Positions 25,651-37,933 of a stretch of 64,000 nt of DNA are shown here, in pieces. Where the stretch lies: the NCBI GenBank assembly GCA_026874595.1, contig CM049307.1, forward strand, positions 41,548,362-41,612,361, read 5' to 3'. Under the pieces are notes generated by a model. That model worked only from the letters and a program-made list of their open reading frames with translations, had not been told where the DNA came from and made no database searches. The DNA is from Sipunculus nudus. Its lineage: Eukaryota; Annelida; Sipuncula; Golfingiida; Sipunculidae. A program made the translations under genes and the position numbers. Each line of letters starts with the position of its first letter. Position 1 is the stretch's first letter.

Positions 25651-28600
25651 TTGTTGATACAGGTAAAATGAAAGCTGGGTGACATATTACTGGTAAATGT
25701 GTTAATATAAACAGTGTCAGAGCTTGTCCCAAGTCTGTACAGTGGACCTGAAAAATTATTACTCTGCCTATATCTATATGACTCAGATTATATCATATTC
25801 TATAAATAGGGTAATTCCTCCTTCTAAAAGCCTATAATGGCAATATGATGATAACCTACAAAATATATATATATACTAATATGTCATTCTGTTTTAAACT
25901 TATGGTCTTACAGTACATAAAAATTTAACAAATTATACCACCATCCACTTTGTTCCTCTAGTTTGATGTTACACTTGTAAGAATGTCATATTCTTAAACT
26001 GTAAGGTTCTGATGGTGTAACTGATCAATTGACATGGTAATAGCAACATGCACTAATATTCATACGGCCCGGCCTGTTTAACTTCTGGGGACTAAGGTTT
26101 TTTTTTGGATGAAAAAACATTTGGACAAACACATAAGTGTTATAGAAATGTCATCACCATGAGTTACAAATCAAAATCAGTGGGAACGTTAGCCAAAGCT
26201 AATAGGTGACCAGGATAGGATAATCTGTGGTAGTGTTGGGAATAAGTTGTAACTTCGTAATTGGTCCTCAGTAAAATCATTTGACTTCTACCAACCAATC
26301 ATCAGAAATGATCAGTTGTGATGAGCGGTTGTTTAGCAGAATGAAATTACTCACCATATACAGACCTGTACAACATCTCAGCTGATATATGTACAGGCCT
26401 AAATGTTGACTTACATATGTAATATTTCTATAGCCTACATGTGTACCTACAGAAAAGTTAGATATGATGTTATTAGTGAACACAGAATTAATTTTCTACA
26501 GCTTTTACCATGAACAACAGGAAAGCAGACAATTCTTCATCAGAGAGAAACAAAAACAAAAATTATTTGACATTTTAAACATTTTTTTTCTTGTACACAG
26601 TGTTCACATAAATGGCACTCTTCTTTTGACAGATGTTGGCAACATATAATGTATTTCTTAGATGATGATGCATGAATGTCATTCAAACTCATGATCAAGT
26701 CTCAGGGCTGGCCTGCATTAAAACAAAATGTTTAAGTAATTGATTTAGTTATAAATACAGGAGCACTTACTATGAGAATGCTCAATTATGATATCCTGGT
26801 TGTAGTTATGGCAATATTAAATATTTATCACCTGATGTCAAAATAATGTGATAAAATTACAATGTGATCCACATGCACAACAGAAGCATAATGACTGACA
26901 AATTATAATATTCATTATTATTATAATTAATCAGATTCATTATATAATATATCAAAATCAATATTATAATTTCTTGTCCAAAATAGGAATTCTGCTAATT
27001 GATTCAGTGAAAATTAATGTATATCAATCAATTATAGAATCTTTAGGAGGAAATAATTAAGAAATAAGACATAATAATTTAAACTGTTTATGACATGCTC
27101 ATCACAAAGGAACGGAGAAATAAAACAGATGTTAGTCATTGTTACATCATATGAGACTGACACAATCATTACTTACAAAAGCTCTCTTAAACATAGGCAC
27201 TGAAAGTACTCTATATAGGAATCATACAGTTCAGCTGCATAAGGAGATGCCATCCATGGTCCATGCACATAAACAACGGAGCAGTGTCACAAAGTAAATA
27301 CTTTTTACTTGATATTACATTGTATGAACAAAACTGATGGGACAACTGCATATGTACTTAAAATTGAAGGCAAGTCATTTGTCAAAAAAAAAATCCTTAG
27401 AACAAATATTGCAAAAAATGTGAAATTCATGAGGACACAGGTTTTAAGATAGGCTAGAGAACAATGTCCAATAACTAGAGGACAATGTGTAATAACTATA
27501 ATGTAGATGCAGTTTGTTTTGGAGCATAACTGTATTTCCCTTTGGTCTTTTTGGTTATGGATTCTGTCACAGGTGAAGATAACAGTGATGACACCATGGC
27601 TATTTGTAGAATGTTTCCACTCCTGTTTATTATTAACCACAGCACCGGTGCATCCATAAAATCTGTTGTATATGTCCCATCTTATTCTTAGTCAAACATA
27701 CAAGCAAGTCCAGGCCATGTCCTCAACCATCAGCTTCTGGGGGATTCCTTTCAATCAGGATAATTTGACATGAATATGGTATTGGCCTAAACATGGCAAG
27801 GCAAGGATACAGTGAATTCATAGACCAAGGCATCATGGAATCCAGAAGACAGAAGTGCATTTTAAAGCCAGCTATTCACTGGCCTTATGTGTAGAATTTA
27901 TGAGATTTCTGGCTTATTCCAAGTACATATTGATGAAATGTAGGAAATCCCTGTGGAGAAAGGTAATTATAATGTCTCTGTGCAAGAGTTAATCTAAAAG
28001 CTGTTAGAAACAGAGTACATGCATCTATACTGACTGACAGAACACCATGTAACCTAAGAAGTTTCCTGGTTGGTAGTGTATATGTGGAAATTGAAAAAAA
28101 CACCAAATACAAAACTCTAGTACGTCTGACTAACCACCAGATGTCCTTGATGAATGTGCTTGGATATAATCAAACAAGCAGCCTGTGTACTGTGGGTCTG
28201 GCATTTTCTGGCCTATTTTTATATAAAGAGTTCAGGAGATAATCTTCAGTTGATAGAGCTCAGATATCTGAATAGGCCCCGCCTTTACTTATGTTTCTCC
28301 TCTTTCTGATCGAACTAGATTCACCCTGATTATCAGAATAAAAAATATACAAATATAAACGCTCCAATACGAGGCTTTGTGATACAGAGATTGAAATTTT
28401 AGGCATATAAATGAATACTGAATTGCTCAATTAAGCTTGTTGTGTTGTATATAATTATTTAAAGACAATTATACCCACCCACTTTTGCATTTTTTTAGGT
28501 GACATTATATCAGATACTCCAATGTTGGCAGTAATGACCACCCAAAATTCGGCAATTTCATCTGATAACCGAAAGTTGTCTCAATAAGGTTGATAGAGAG

Positions 28601-30279
28601 TTTACACCTTAGAAACAAAATCAAGCTATTATGCACTTTTGAATTAATTAAGGAATTGGGTCTGGGAGGTAGTGGCATAAACACACATGTTTCCTAACAC
28701 TAACATACAGTATATTTGAGTTGTCGATAAAATCTGAATTCTGGGCCAGACATGGAGGAGGCCACCTATTTTTAACCTGCAGTGTGTGATCCTGTTGAAA
28801 ATTTAATACGTTCACAATGTTTCCTATCTGCAGAGTAAAAGCAGGAGACCCAGGCTACCATAGTCAAATTATGCTGAGTTGAATAAATCTTCTGTGCTCA
28901 CAGCCCAAAGCCAATTCAGGACCAAAGAAAAATATTTTTTTTTTCTAAGATTGTAAGAAATTCTGAGATTTCAGGCCCAAAACATAGAAGTTTTGAAAAT
29001 GCTGAATAATGAATTCCTGGTGTGTAAGATTTAGGAAAGAATGACAAATAAATGCTAGTTGTCCTTCAGTTATAGTTCTGTGACCTGCTGCTTTGCTTTG
29101 GAATAACTATTAAGCACTGCACCAGGGACAGGTTAAGCATTCTCTAATTGTGCTGTCATCACAGAACACACACATAGGAATTCAAAGTGAAAGTTTATTA
29201 GTTAAATTTCCTCCAGTCAATTTTTAATAAAATCTTCAAATCTTCTGATTTTCAGGCAGTGACACTAAAGCATATGACAGTGACCATTTCATAGAATTCC
29301 CTACACTCAGAGTAACTCATAAATCCCAAGATTTATTATACAATAGATAAAATATCATGAGTCAAGTATCAAGATTAAGGAAAATAATCTTGTATCATAC
29401 AAATTAGAAATATCAGAATGCAAGGTTAATGTTAATATTAGATTTAAGAGATCCACTGGTGTCATGGGTTTTAAATTTAGATGCACAATGGAAAACCCCA
29501 TATTCATTTGTCTGAACTTTCTTGGTCTCATGCCAACCAACGTGAGGAGAAACCCAGCAAACCATGCTATAGCAAGCAGTGGTTACATGAAAAGTTACAG
29601 AACAAACGCAACTAAACACCATTTAAAAAGTGTACCCTGAGCCATTTTTTATACTTTAGATATTTGAACATATCAATAACATGTTTGTTAAGCAAGCATA
29701 CTTGTCAAGCAAGCATATTCTTGCAATCATGAAAAGTAAGCACTGATAAAAGAACCTTTTCAAGCAGTCCTCCTAAGTCAGATATATCATTTCATGCTGA
29801 ATGCTAGACGAGACCAATTCTAAGTTCTCTGATAATAAACATGTCACAAACACTCAGTGTTCACTGTTTTGTTGTATTTCAGATAACTTGTTCTATACTA
29901 AGTCAGTGCAAGGCAAGACATAATTTTTTACTCCTGCAATCTGCAGAATAGCTCCTGCAAGCCTTTGAGTAATGTAAACTGCTTCACTTACTGGAATAGT
30001 CTATATAAGTGATGGGTCAATGATTGATTATAATCAGTGATCAGTTGATTGGTGCAAATCAATTTTATCATTGATCTTGCAGTGCGATAATCAAGTTTTG
30101 CACAGGACTTGCACAAGAAACAGGCTTTGTGATGAGGAAATGTAGGCTTTCAATTAATTCAGGATAATAAAAGTCTGTGTTAACTATGTTTTCATACCAA
30201 TGGTTAATACAAAAATGTTAAGGATGGGGTTTATAGTCTGAAACCACAGAGGATGTCAGTCTCATCAAACAAGAAGCCC
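25651..30279. other. Non-coding stretch
   Basis: No gene recognised. Notable only for a very AT-rich tract (26895-26975) and a repeat-like segment near 28165-28280 that shares 'aagcagcct.tgt' and 'tttctggcctat' with about 45697-45800. Open frames are short and without domains. Confidence 0.45.
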
Positions 30280-30346
30280 TATACATAGTATTCCCATGAC
30301 GTCACACATTCCAGGGAATCCCCTGACCGCCATATTGTGGGTCAAG
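30280..30346 (+). repeat. Left terminal inverted repeat of the ISL2EU-type element
   Basis: Matches the complement of 35418-35486 with a few mismatches and a 2-3 base indel. Contains TGACGTCA (30297-30304), GGGAATCCCC (30314-30323) and CCGCCATATTG (30327-30337), all conserved in the right copy. It ends about 70 bases before the transposase start codon, so it probably includes the promoter. Confidence 0.85.
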
Positions 30347-30414
30347 AGTTCTGGGTCACTGAGCAAGTCAACAAACACTACAGACTACGTGTACACGTGT
30401 TCATTTAAATCACA

Positions 30415-32287
30415 ATGGTGCACACTTGTGCTATTCACGGATGTCACAACAGAGCTGATGATAAAATCAAACGAGGATTCTATAGCATCCCGACAGTCAG
30501 GATACATGAGGGGCAACAAACAGAGGAACTTAGTAGCAAAAGAAGGGAAATGTGGATTAGCAGAATCAACCGAAAGGGTTTCAAGCCATCTGTTCATACG
30601 AAGATTTGTGCGGACCATTTTATAACTGGTAAGATAGTCTAAGTACGATATACCTGATAATAATAGAAACAGGTTTGGTGGAATGATCTTTTATAATCTG
30701 TGTTAATTTAGGGGGGGGGGGGGGGCTCAGAATGTCATATATTTGTCATGGTCAACTGTTGACATTCCTTACACTTAAGTGGGAATCTGTCTCACTTAGT
30801 CAGTCATATTCGTAAATATGTAAGATCTCTGATGTTTATTAATGAACAAAAATGAAAATACAAATGATATAGATATTAGATAATTAAGTGAAATTTGTAA
30901 TTAATGTCTATATCACATTCAACATTAAATAAAAATATGTCTAAAAGTTAAACCATTTACAAATGAATGTTTCAACTTTTTAGGCAAACCATCAGCCCTG
31001 TATGATAGCACCAACCCTGACTGGGCACCCTCAAAAAAGCTGTGTGCTGACAGTCCTCTTCCCAGTTCAAAAGCAACTGCGACTATGATGGGCAGGTATG
31101 AAAGAGCAAAAGCCAGGAAGTCAAAGAGGGAAAGGTATGATGCAGCAAGTGCCCTTATGGAGTTGTCAGTGTTGAGTGACCAACAACTTGCTGATACAGA
31201 TACCATACAAAGTACTTCCATTTCAGAAGAAGAATGTATGAATGTGACTGAAGAAGAGAGCGGAGATGACCAAAACCCTGTTTCCTCTGTATGTGATTCT
31301 GAACTGTGCCAGAAAACTAGCTCTGAATGTCAGAGACTTCTCACTGAAAATCTACATCTTAGATCAGAGCTTCAGGATACCCAGATAACACTGGACTCAT
31401 TCAGGAACAATGACGTCAAAGTTAACTATTATACTGGACTTCCCAGTTTTCAAACATTGTTTGTTCTGTTTGAATTAATTTCTGATTTTATTCCTGAAAG
31501 TTCTAGGTCCTCACTCAGTAAGTTTCAGAAATTAATATTAGTTCTGATGAAATTTAGACACAATTTCCCAGTACAGGACTTAGGTTACAGATTTGGCGTG
31601 TCTCAAGCTACTGTTTCAAGGGCCTTTGTAATGATGATTCATGTAATGTATCACAGACTTAAACGTTATGTTTACTGGCCTGAGAGAGAACATTTACAAC
31701 TGTCTATGCCTATGGAGTTCAGAAAACGTTTTGGTGTAAAAGTATGTGTTATAATAGATTGTTTTGAAATATTCATAGAAAGACCTTCAAATTTAACAGC
31801 ACGTTCCAAGACTTGGTCATCTTATAAACACCATAATACAGTAAAATACCTCATTGGTGTCACACCACAAGGATCAGTTTCATTTTTATCAAAGGGATGG
31901 GGTGGGCGTACAAGTGATAAACACATCACAGAAAATAGTGGTCTGTTGGATAAACTTTTACCAGGGGACTTAGTCTTAGCAGACAGGGGATTTGATATTG
32001 CAGATAGTGTTGGGCTTAAATGTGCACAAGTAAAAATACCAGCTTTCACGAAGGGTAAATCACAGCTGTCTGCACTTGAAGTGGAAAACACCAGGAACAT
32101 TGCACATGTTCGCATACATGTTGAGAGAGTAATTGGTTTGGTGCGAAACAAGTACACCATTTTGTCTGGTACATTGCCTATTGATTACTTGTTAACATCA
32201 GGCAATGAAATTCCCACTATAGATAAGATTGTCAATGTATGCTGCAGCCTTGTAAATTTTTGTGGGTCTGTAGTACCTTCCAATTAA
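30415..32287 (+). CDS. THAP-domain DDE transposase, two exons, intact
   Basis: This is the predicted transposase of the element, acting in the nucleus to bind the terminal repeats and cut and rejoin DNA. The CDS joins 30415..30628 and 30984..32287 (505 aa). The 355 bp intron begins GTAAGA and ends TTTTAG; the splice falls within a Gly codon and keeps frame. The start ATG has A at -3 and G at +4. Residues 1-90 form a THAP zinc finger: C5, C10, W47, C65 and H68, then a conserved NPDWAPS stretch just past the splice. A helix-rich segment with a predicted helix-turn-helix ([16 protein letters not shown], about 271-286) precedes the DDE fold. Catalytic residues are read as D330 (VIIDC), D405 (LADRGF) and E452 (HVERV). 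All key residues are present and no stop interrupts the frame, so it may be functional. A G15 run lies in the intron (30711-30725). Confidence 0.85.
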
Positions 32288-32956
32288 CATACAAATCACA
32301 AGGAAACAAAGTATGTCAGAGCTGAGTTAAAAAAATTTATTTTATATTTTGTGAGCAAAATATTATCTTAGTGCACTCAGAAAGGGTAAGTGCGATATAT
32401 CATAAAATTCTAAGTCAGTTTTTCCATTCTCACTGCAATTTTATTGTGATACATCAGAGTACTGCTTAAGTAATTTAACAGTAGATGAACAATATTCTGT
32501 TTAGCTCATGCACAATACAATGTATATACTTCTGCTTTTACAAAATTAATACATGCAAGTACATGCATAATACATAGATGTATTAAGTTCAACAAATATA
32601 TATATATAACCAAAAAATTGTATAATATCTTTATCATGAATTATTGACTCTTTAAAATTTTTTCAAACTGTTTAGTTGACTGTTTAGTTGACTGTTCCAG
32701 CTGAATCACCATACATACAATGTTACAGTAACATATTCATATTTAAATGACAAGCAGAATCAGTTCCCACTGTATTACTACCAACTTTGTAACAGTTAAA
32801 ACAGAAAGGATTTTGCTCAGGTTAATGAAAAACACCTGAACTGAAAATAAACATATAACTTCAAATGAGCCTTATGCAATTAAACAAGTATATGAATTAT
32901 ATCACATGTCCATTAACTGTCAATAAAGAAATATAATTTCATCAACAATTGTTTTA
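32288..32956. other. Shared 3' region between two convergent transposon genes
   Basis: AT-rich spacer with no open frame. AATAAA occurs on + at about 32847 and 32922, close to the stop codon of the opposite gene. Its complement TTTATT lies at about 32336. Using these signals, the two transcripts would overlap tail to tail. Confidence 0.5.
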
Positions 32957-35340
32957 TCAGTTTACTTTTTTTGATTTTTTTACACCTTTTTTGTTCTTGA
33001 ACTGAGGGAGTTTTCTGCATTCAAGACAGTACCAGGTAGTTTTAAGACTGGGCATGCGCTTAAAATTCAAGCATTTCAGGTGCAACCAACCATACACACA
33101 GTCTTCATTGCCACAACGGACTATTCTATCATCTGACAGTTGGTAGGGCAGTTTACAAATGCAGATGATTTGGGACAGATTTGGCCTATTGAGACCCTGA
33201 CATTGATCTGAAGCAGAGTCTGATCCAGATGCAGGAGTAACATCACTAACCACATTACATGAACTGTCCGGTTCAGGAAAGCTTACCTTATAAGGTTGTG
33301 GCCTAGAATACAGTTTGCCAATAAGCTCGGGCAATATCACATGCACAAAGAACATCTTAGATTTGTCTAGGATGGACTTCCACAAGTCTTCATTTGGCTC
33401 AATTCTTTCAACATGCATATTTGACTCTGTCCATACAACAAAATAACCAAACTCTTTATTGCAAACAAATATTTGGGTTTGAACCTGGTAGTAATATGCA
33501 TGAGACTGCTTGATTGTGAATTCATCAGTTTTTGGCAAGGCATGATTTTTTTTCAGGAATATCTGACAGTGACTCTCCCACATTACAGAAAGGACACTTC
33601 ACTTCTACGACACCACTCCCACAACAGTCGCATGATATGATAGAATCTGGGGATGCACCTAAATATGGAAATTTTGGATTGATAACCAATCCACTTTTTT
33701 CACACTTGAAATTTTCATGTGAAATTTTCATGTGATTGCAAAATTGGTCAAGTGCAATTTGCTCATGATCACATCCCCATTTTGTTGCTTTTGTGTTGAC
33801 AGAAATAGATTCAGGGTAACAAATTGCTTTGATTAGGCTCCGTGCAGGTTTTTCAATTGATGTGGCACAAACTGCTTTCATTCGTGAAGCAGTAATTCTA
33901 CCTGCCCTGAAACGAAACCACTTTTTGCTTGCTGACTGATCCCTTGTTTCAGACTCCACATTATCACACTGAGCCTGAGACACTTGTATCTTCTCAAATG
34001 TAGTCTTACAGTGTTCATGTATTTCTTCTTTTGGCACCTCAGCAAATTCTTCGTCATACATTTCTGTGAGGATGTCAGGGTAGGCCTCTCCCAGTGATGA
34101 GGGGACATAATGTTCAGCATAGCCCGGCATAAGGGAGAGAAGAACTGCATTGTCTTTATTGGCAAACAGTTTATCGAGGAATGCAGCAGATTCTTCATCT
34201 GTAGGTTCAGGTATTTGTGGAAGTCGGGGTACCTGATCTTTTACATGGGTCTGAGGTGACCCGCAGGATAATGATATGTCCAGTTTCCTTTTAACTGACT
34301 GTCTAGAGCTAAAGTCAATGTTTTGTACTGTGCTGTATTCCACTTTTGACATACCGCTGGGCAGAAGCCAGTAAGCAGGTACCTGTGTCACAGTCTGTGA
34401 TTCTCTTACTTTGGCCGCGGCTTCAACTGCAAACACTAGGGCACCAACATGGCTGCACACCTCACCCAGACCGGCCATGCAATTACAGTGTCCTGCCAGG
34501 ATGACTCCATCTTGTTTTACTATTACCCAAGGTAGTAAGGGTGGATCATTCAACCGCTGTGAATGCTTCACCTGCAATAATATAATTGTATATATTAGGT
34601 CTAATAATTTGAGATGGATCGGATATCCAGAAATTTAAAATGAAATTTATGGAATCCTTATATTTATGTCATAAATGTTTGTATTAATGTATTTGGCATA
34701 TATCATGAACTTATAATATGTTCTTATATATAGATCTGCATCTACATATGTTGATGGCTTTCACAGATCTCATGGTGTTCCAAAGTTTGTACAGGATGTT
34801 AAACAATTTAATATCATTGCACCCCCCCCCCCCCCCCCCCCCAATTTTTTTGCATGCACACCAATAAAAATGTGTAATGGCACAAACTCTTCCTACAGAT
34901 TCAAATTGTAACTTCATAAGGAACATGGTTCATTTATTAAAATCAAACGTCACTGAACTGTTCATTATGACATTATAAGTTTGACATTTGTATTTGACTC
35001 ATGTTATAATACTTACCTTAGCGGTTATCAGGACACGATCGTCACAAGCTAACAGATGCTTGACATCCCGGACCCAACCACAAACAAAGTAATTGTAAGA
35101 CTCCAGAGATTTGTAGGCCTTGAGGTCGTCAAGTGTGTAGGCACTCTGTGTATTGACAAAATAGTTCACGATGTCTGGGTAGGATATGGATGGCAGGCCT
35201 GCATAGTCACTTGAGAAGGCAGCCTTGTCCGCTTCGTATGGGTCGATTCCTCCTATTAGAGATAATTTGGCCTCATACCGTTCTCTTGACACACTATCCA
35301 GTGTGTCTATATACTTTATCTTGGCAGGCTTGGTGGTCAT
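32957..35340 (-). pseudogene. SWIM zinc finger - YqaJ-type nuclease - PHD finger protein of the transposon, one frameshift
   Basis: The second gene of the element. Exon 1 is 35340..35017 (108 aa) and exon 2 starts at 34571. The intron has GTAAGT/TTGCAG ends and a C21 run. Exon 2 opens with a SWIM finger (C137, C139, C147, H149). Next comes a YqaJ/lambda-exonuclease-like domain, about residues 327-438: GRITAS, E378 (DHE), D417 (GASPDS) and E431-x-K433 (VEVKCP). The frame stops at 33525, while the next frame carries the expected continuation (YYYQVQTQIF) to 32957 and ends in a PHD finger (CIC...C...C...HLKC...CLEC, about the last 70 residues). The break lies near a T5 run (33529-33533) or a T8 run (33546-33553). 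One extra or missing base would explain it, by decay or sequencing error. Without the shift it would be about 640 aa. Role: nuclease partner of the transposase, probably DNA processing; not established. Confidence 0.8.
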
Positions 35341-35417
35341 TACTATGTAGCTGTGTCAAAATAGTCTATGAACGAGATAACAAGTTTGCTGAAGCGACAG
35401 GGTAAACAGACTGTGTG

Positions 35418-35486
35418 CTTGACCCACAATATGGCGGCGGTAGGGGGTTTCCCAGGAATGTGTGACGTCAGTGAAAACTATGTATA
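35418..35486 (-). repeat. Right terminal inverted repeat of the ISL2EU-type element
   Basis: Inverted partner of 30280-30346. It conserves TGACGTCA (35463-35470), GGGGTTTCCC (35444-35453) and CAATATGGCGG (35427-35437). Its inner edge is about 78 bases from the ATG of the nuclease gene at 35340, mirroring the left end. Confidence 0.85.
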
Positions 35487-36829
35487 TATACTGTGGTTGG
35501 CTCCATATTTGCAAGGCTGAAATTTAGCGATTTCTTCTAGAACTATGTCAATTTTTTGGTAAAGCCATACATTTGTGTTAAAATGAGAATGTGTCATGAG
35601 TTTGTGATTATATTCTTCTCATATAATGATGGGCCTGTACACACAGCACAGGTAGTTTAGTTCAAATTTAAGGGAATTTTTTCCCTATACCTGTTTTAAT
35701 GTTAATTGTTATAAAATTTCTCACTGTTCTAACTTATTTCCCATTCATGTATTGGCTACACTAAATAAGAAGGACAAACTCGATTGGCCAATTATTCCCG
35801 AAAGTATCATTTTTGCAATTATTTCCCATTCGAGAATAACGTGAATTAAAACCCCTGCAAACAAAAAGGCAACCACAGTATACATCAATTGGGACTATGT
35901 GCTGGTCTAAATAAACAGTCAGAAATTTGATTTTTTAAACAACCATTTGTGTACTGAAAGCAAGCAATCCATTGTTATCACACAAAGCAGCATCTTGGGA
36001 TAAGCTACCTCATGACTCTAAAACGCACTTGAAAAATGACAAAATAGCTGTTTAAAATTACGCCGTAGTATACCAAAGTCACTGATCCTGTTACTACAAC
36101 AGGATATGAAAATAGCATCCCAGGTGAACTGTCATGACTAATATTTCAGATACCATGTTTACTAGAAGATATGAACTAAATAAGATGAAAAACACGCATG
36201 TCATGGGTACAGCTGATTGTTATGCAACAAGAGAATACTTCTTTAACTCTGATTATCATTTGGGCCGTCAAACAATTTTGACTGATGATCAATCATGAAA
36301 TTACAATTAATTCCCATCACTATAGTCTTTCCAGCACCCTTGTCCACCTGTTTTTTCGCGATTATTTTTTTGTGAGTCAAAGAATGCCACCACTTTTTTG
36401 TCCTAAGAAAGAGGAAAATGCGTAATTAACTATCATGGAAAGAATAGCCTACTTTATTGCATTTTCCTGTAAACAATTAAAAACCATTTTATGAGTAACT
36501 AGTCTATTTTGTAGCAATATCTTGCCACTTATCTTTGAAATGGGCATATTAGGGAATACTGATGATGTCATAATAGACGTAACATACTAAAGAGGCACCA
36601 ACATTCATGGGACGAATGATCAAGAATCAAGAGCTGCCGACCCCTGTTTACAGCAAGACTTGTATTCCTTCTAATGTGTACGTGCCTCATTGTTACATCA
36701 CATTACTTTCATATCCATATCCAAGGAGGATAAACAATGTCCACTTATTAGGGATGCCATGAACCCTAGATATATGAGAGACATCAACCATGTCGTAAAG
36801 TAAATAATATTAATAATGTGAGCCTGTAA
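35487..36829. other. Non-coding stretch
   Basis: No gene or clear repeat recognised. Confidence 0.45.
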
Positions 36830-37070
36830 GGTACCAAAAATTAGGCATTGGCCTCTTTAAAGGGGCCAAATCACCTATAAAATCACTATATTGAATGAAC
36901 ACGTAAAATAGCTTCTTCCCTTTTAAATAAATATGTACCTTCCAAAACATTGCCCTGAAACCGTTTGCATACTCCTGTAAACAGATGTTAAAATCTGTGT
37001 ATTGGGCGCAATCACAGGTGTCAACATAAACACAGGGCATTGGGCCATGTGCATTGCGGAGCCTTAACAC
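36830..37070. repeat. Dispersed repeat family D, copy 1
   Basis: Shares 'aaaccgtttgcatactcctgt' (one base variable), 'aggagga/acagatg' context, 'gggcgcaatca' and 'aaacacagggcat' with 38870-39010 in the same order. Diverged; class unknown. Confidence 0.45.
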
Positions 37071-37933
37071 GTGTCAATCAGGAGATGCCTCAACTGACTT
37101 GGCCAAAAAATGTAATACATGTTCCTGCTGGCTAAAACATCACATGTTGAGGCTCATATTCAGACCTCCAGTCATGTGGCTTTGTTCTGATGAATAGACA
37201 CACGTTGACTGTGTTTCCCAACGCGAAGAACCATAACAAGGTGTTAAACAGTCATGTGCAAGGTACTTATACTGTGTGCTGGGATGGTTTTACTTGAAAA
37301 CTTTTGAATAAGCAAAACTGAACTGTTAGTGTGAAAGAATAGGCATAGTATTGCTCCTGATTGTGTCCCTTTAAGCAATCAGAGCAAATTTTGTTTGTTA
37401 GGTTTGTCTTATGTAGAGATAATTGATGGAAAGGTTGACAGGGGTAATGGAACAGACTATAGTCTAGGTACAAATATCGTAAGGTGAACATTAGACCATG
37501 CAAAAAAAGAAAAGTGGGCGTGTCCTATAGCCCCACAATTATTGAGACATGACATTTAATACAGCTAATTTATCGAGTAGCTCAGATGAATAAATAAGGA
37601 GATAGTGTCTGATTACTGCAGCATTTGGCACAAGCAGACAACCAGTTCTTGGCTGGGGGAGAGCCTAAGCTTCTCCATGAATCATGTTTGTAAACAATGG
37701 GTGATGGGGGTCACAAAGTATCAATATAAACGGAGTGTGTATGGAACCCAAGTGTAGCATCACTGCTAGAACCCATGATACGGTTATAAATAACTTGAGC
37801 ACCTAACAACAGTCATGTTAAGGCGTGACAGGTACCTCATGTTGTTTATATATACAGCCCACGTTGACACTTACGGACTTACCAACTAACTTACTTGCAA
37901 GACTCATTGAGACTGAGAACGGAGTTGACTTAC
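37071..37933. other. Intron of the gene whose first exon is 37934-38137, and sequence beyond
   Basis: The minus-strand gene at 38137 splices into this region (donor at 37933). No second exon could be identified here or further left on the minus strand. Confidence 0.45.

Larger units (their letters stand above)
30280..35486 (+). mobile_element. ISL2EU-type two-gene DNA transposon, near complete
   Basis: The element is bounded by about 67 bp imperfect terminal inverted repeats. It carries two convergent spliced genes: a THAP-plus-DDE transposase on + and a SWIM-YqaJ nuclease-PHD protein on -. This pairing of DDE transposase and YqaJ-family nuclease is characteristic of the ISL2EU group of animal transposons. 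The transposase reads through cleanly. The second gene has one frameshift. Outermost shared bases are TATACATAGT at the left and its complement at the right. TA lies at both flanks, so a 2 bp target duplication is possible but cannot be separated from the repeat itself. About 5.2 kb in all. Confidence 0.85.

Noticed and set aside
27305-27640. 111-codon minus-strand open frame with hydrophobic stretch
   Set aside because: No family resemblance, AT-rich codon use and no flanking splice signals that would place it in a gene.
30925-31221. 98-codon minus-strand open frame
   Set aside because: Antisense shadow of the transposase exon.
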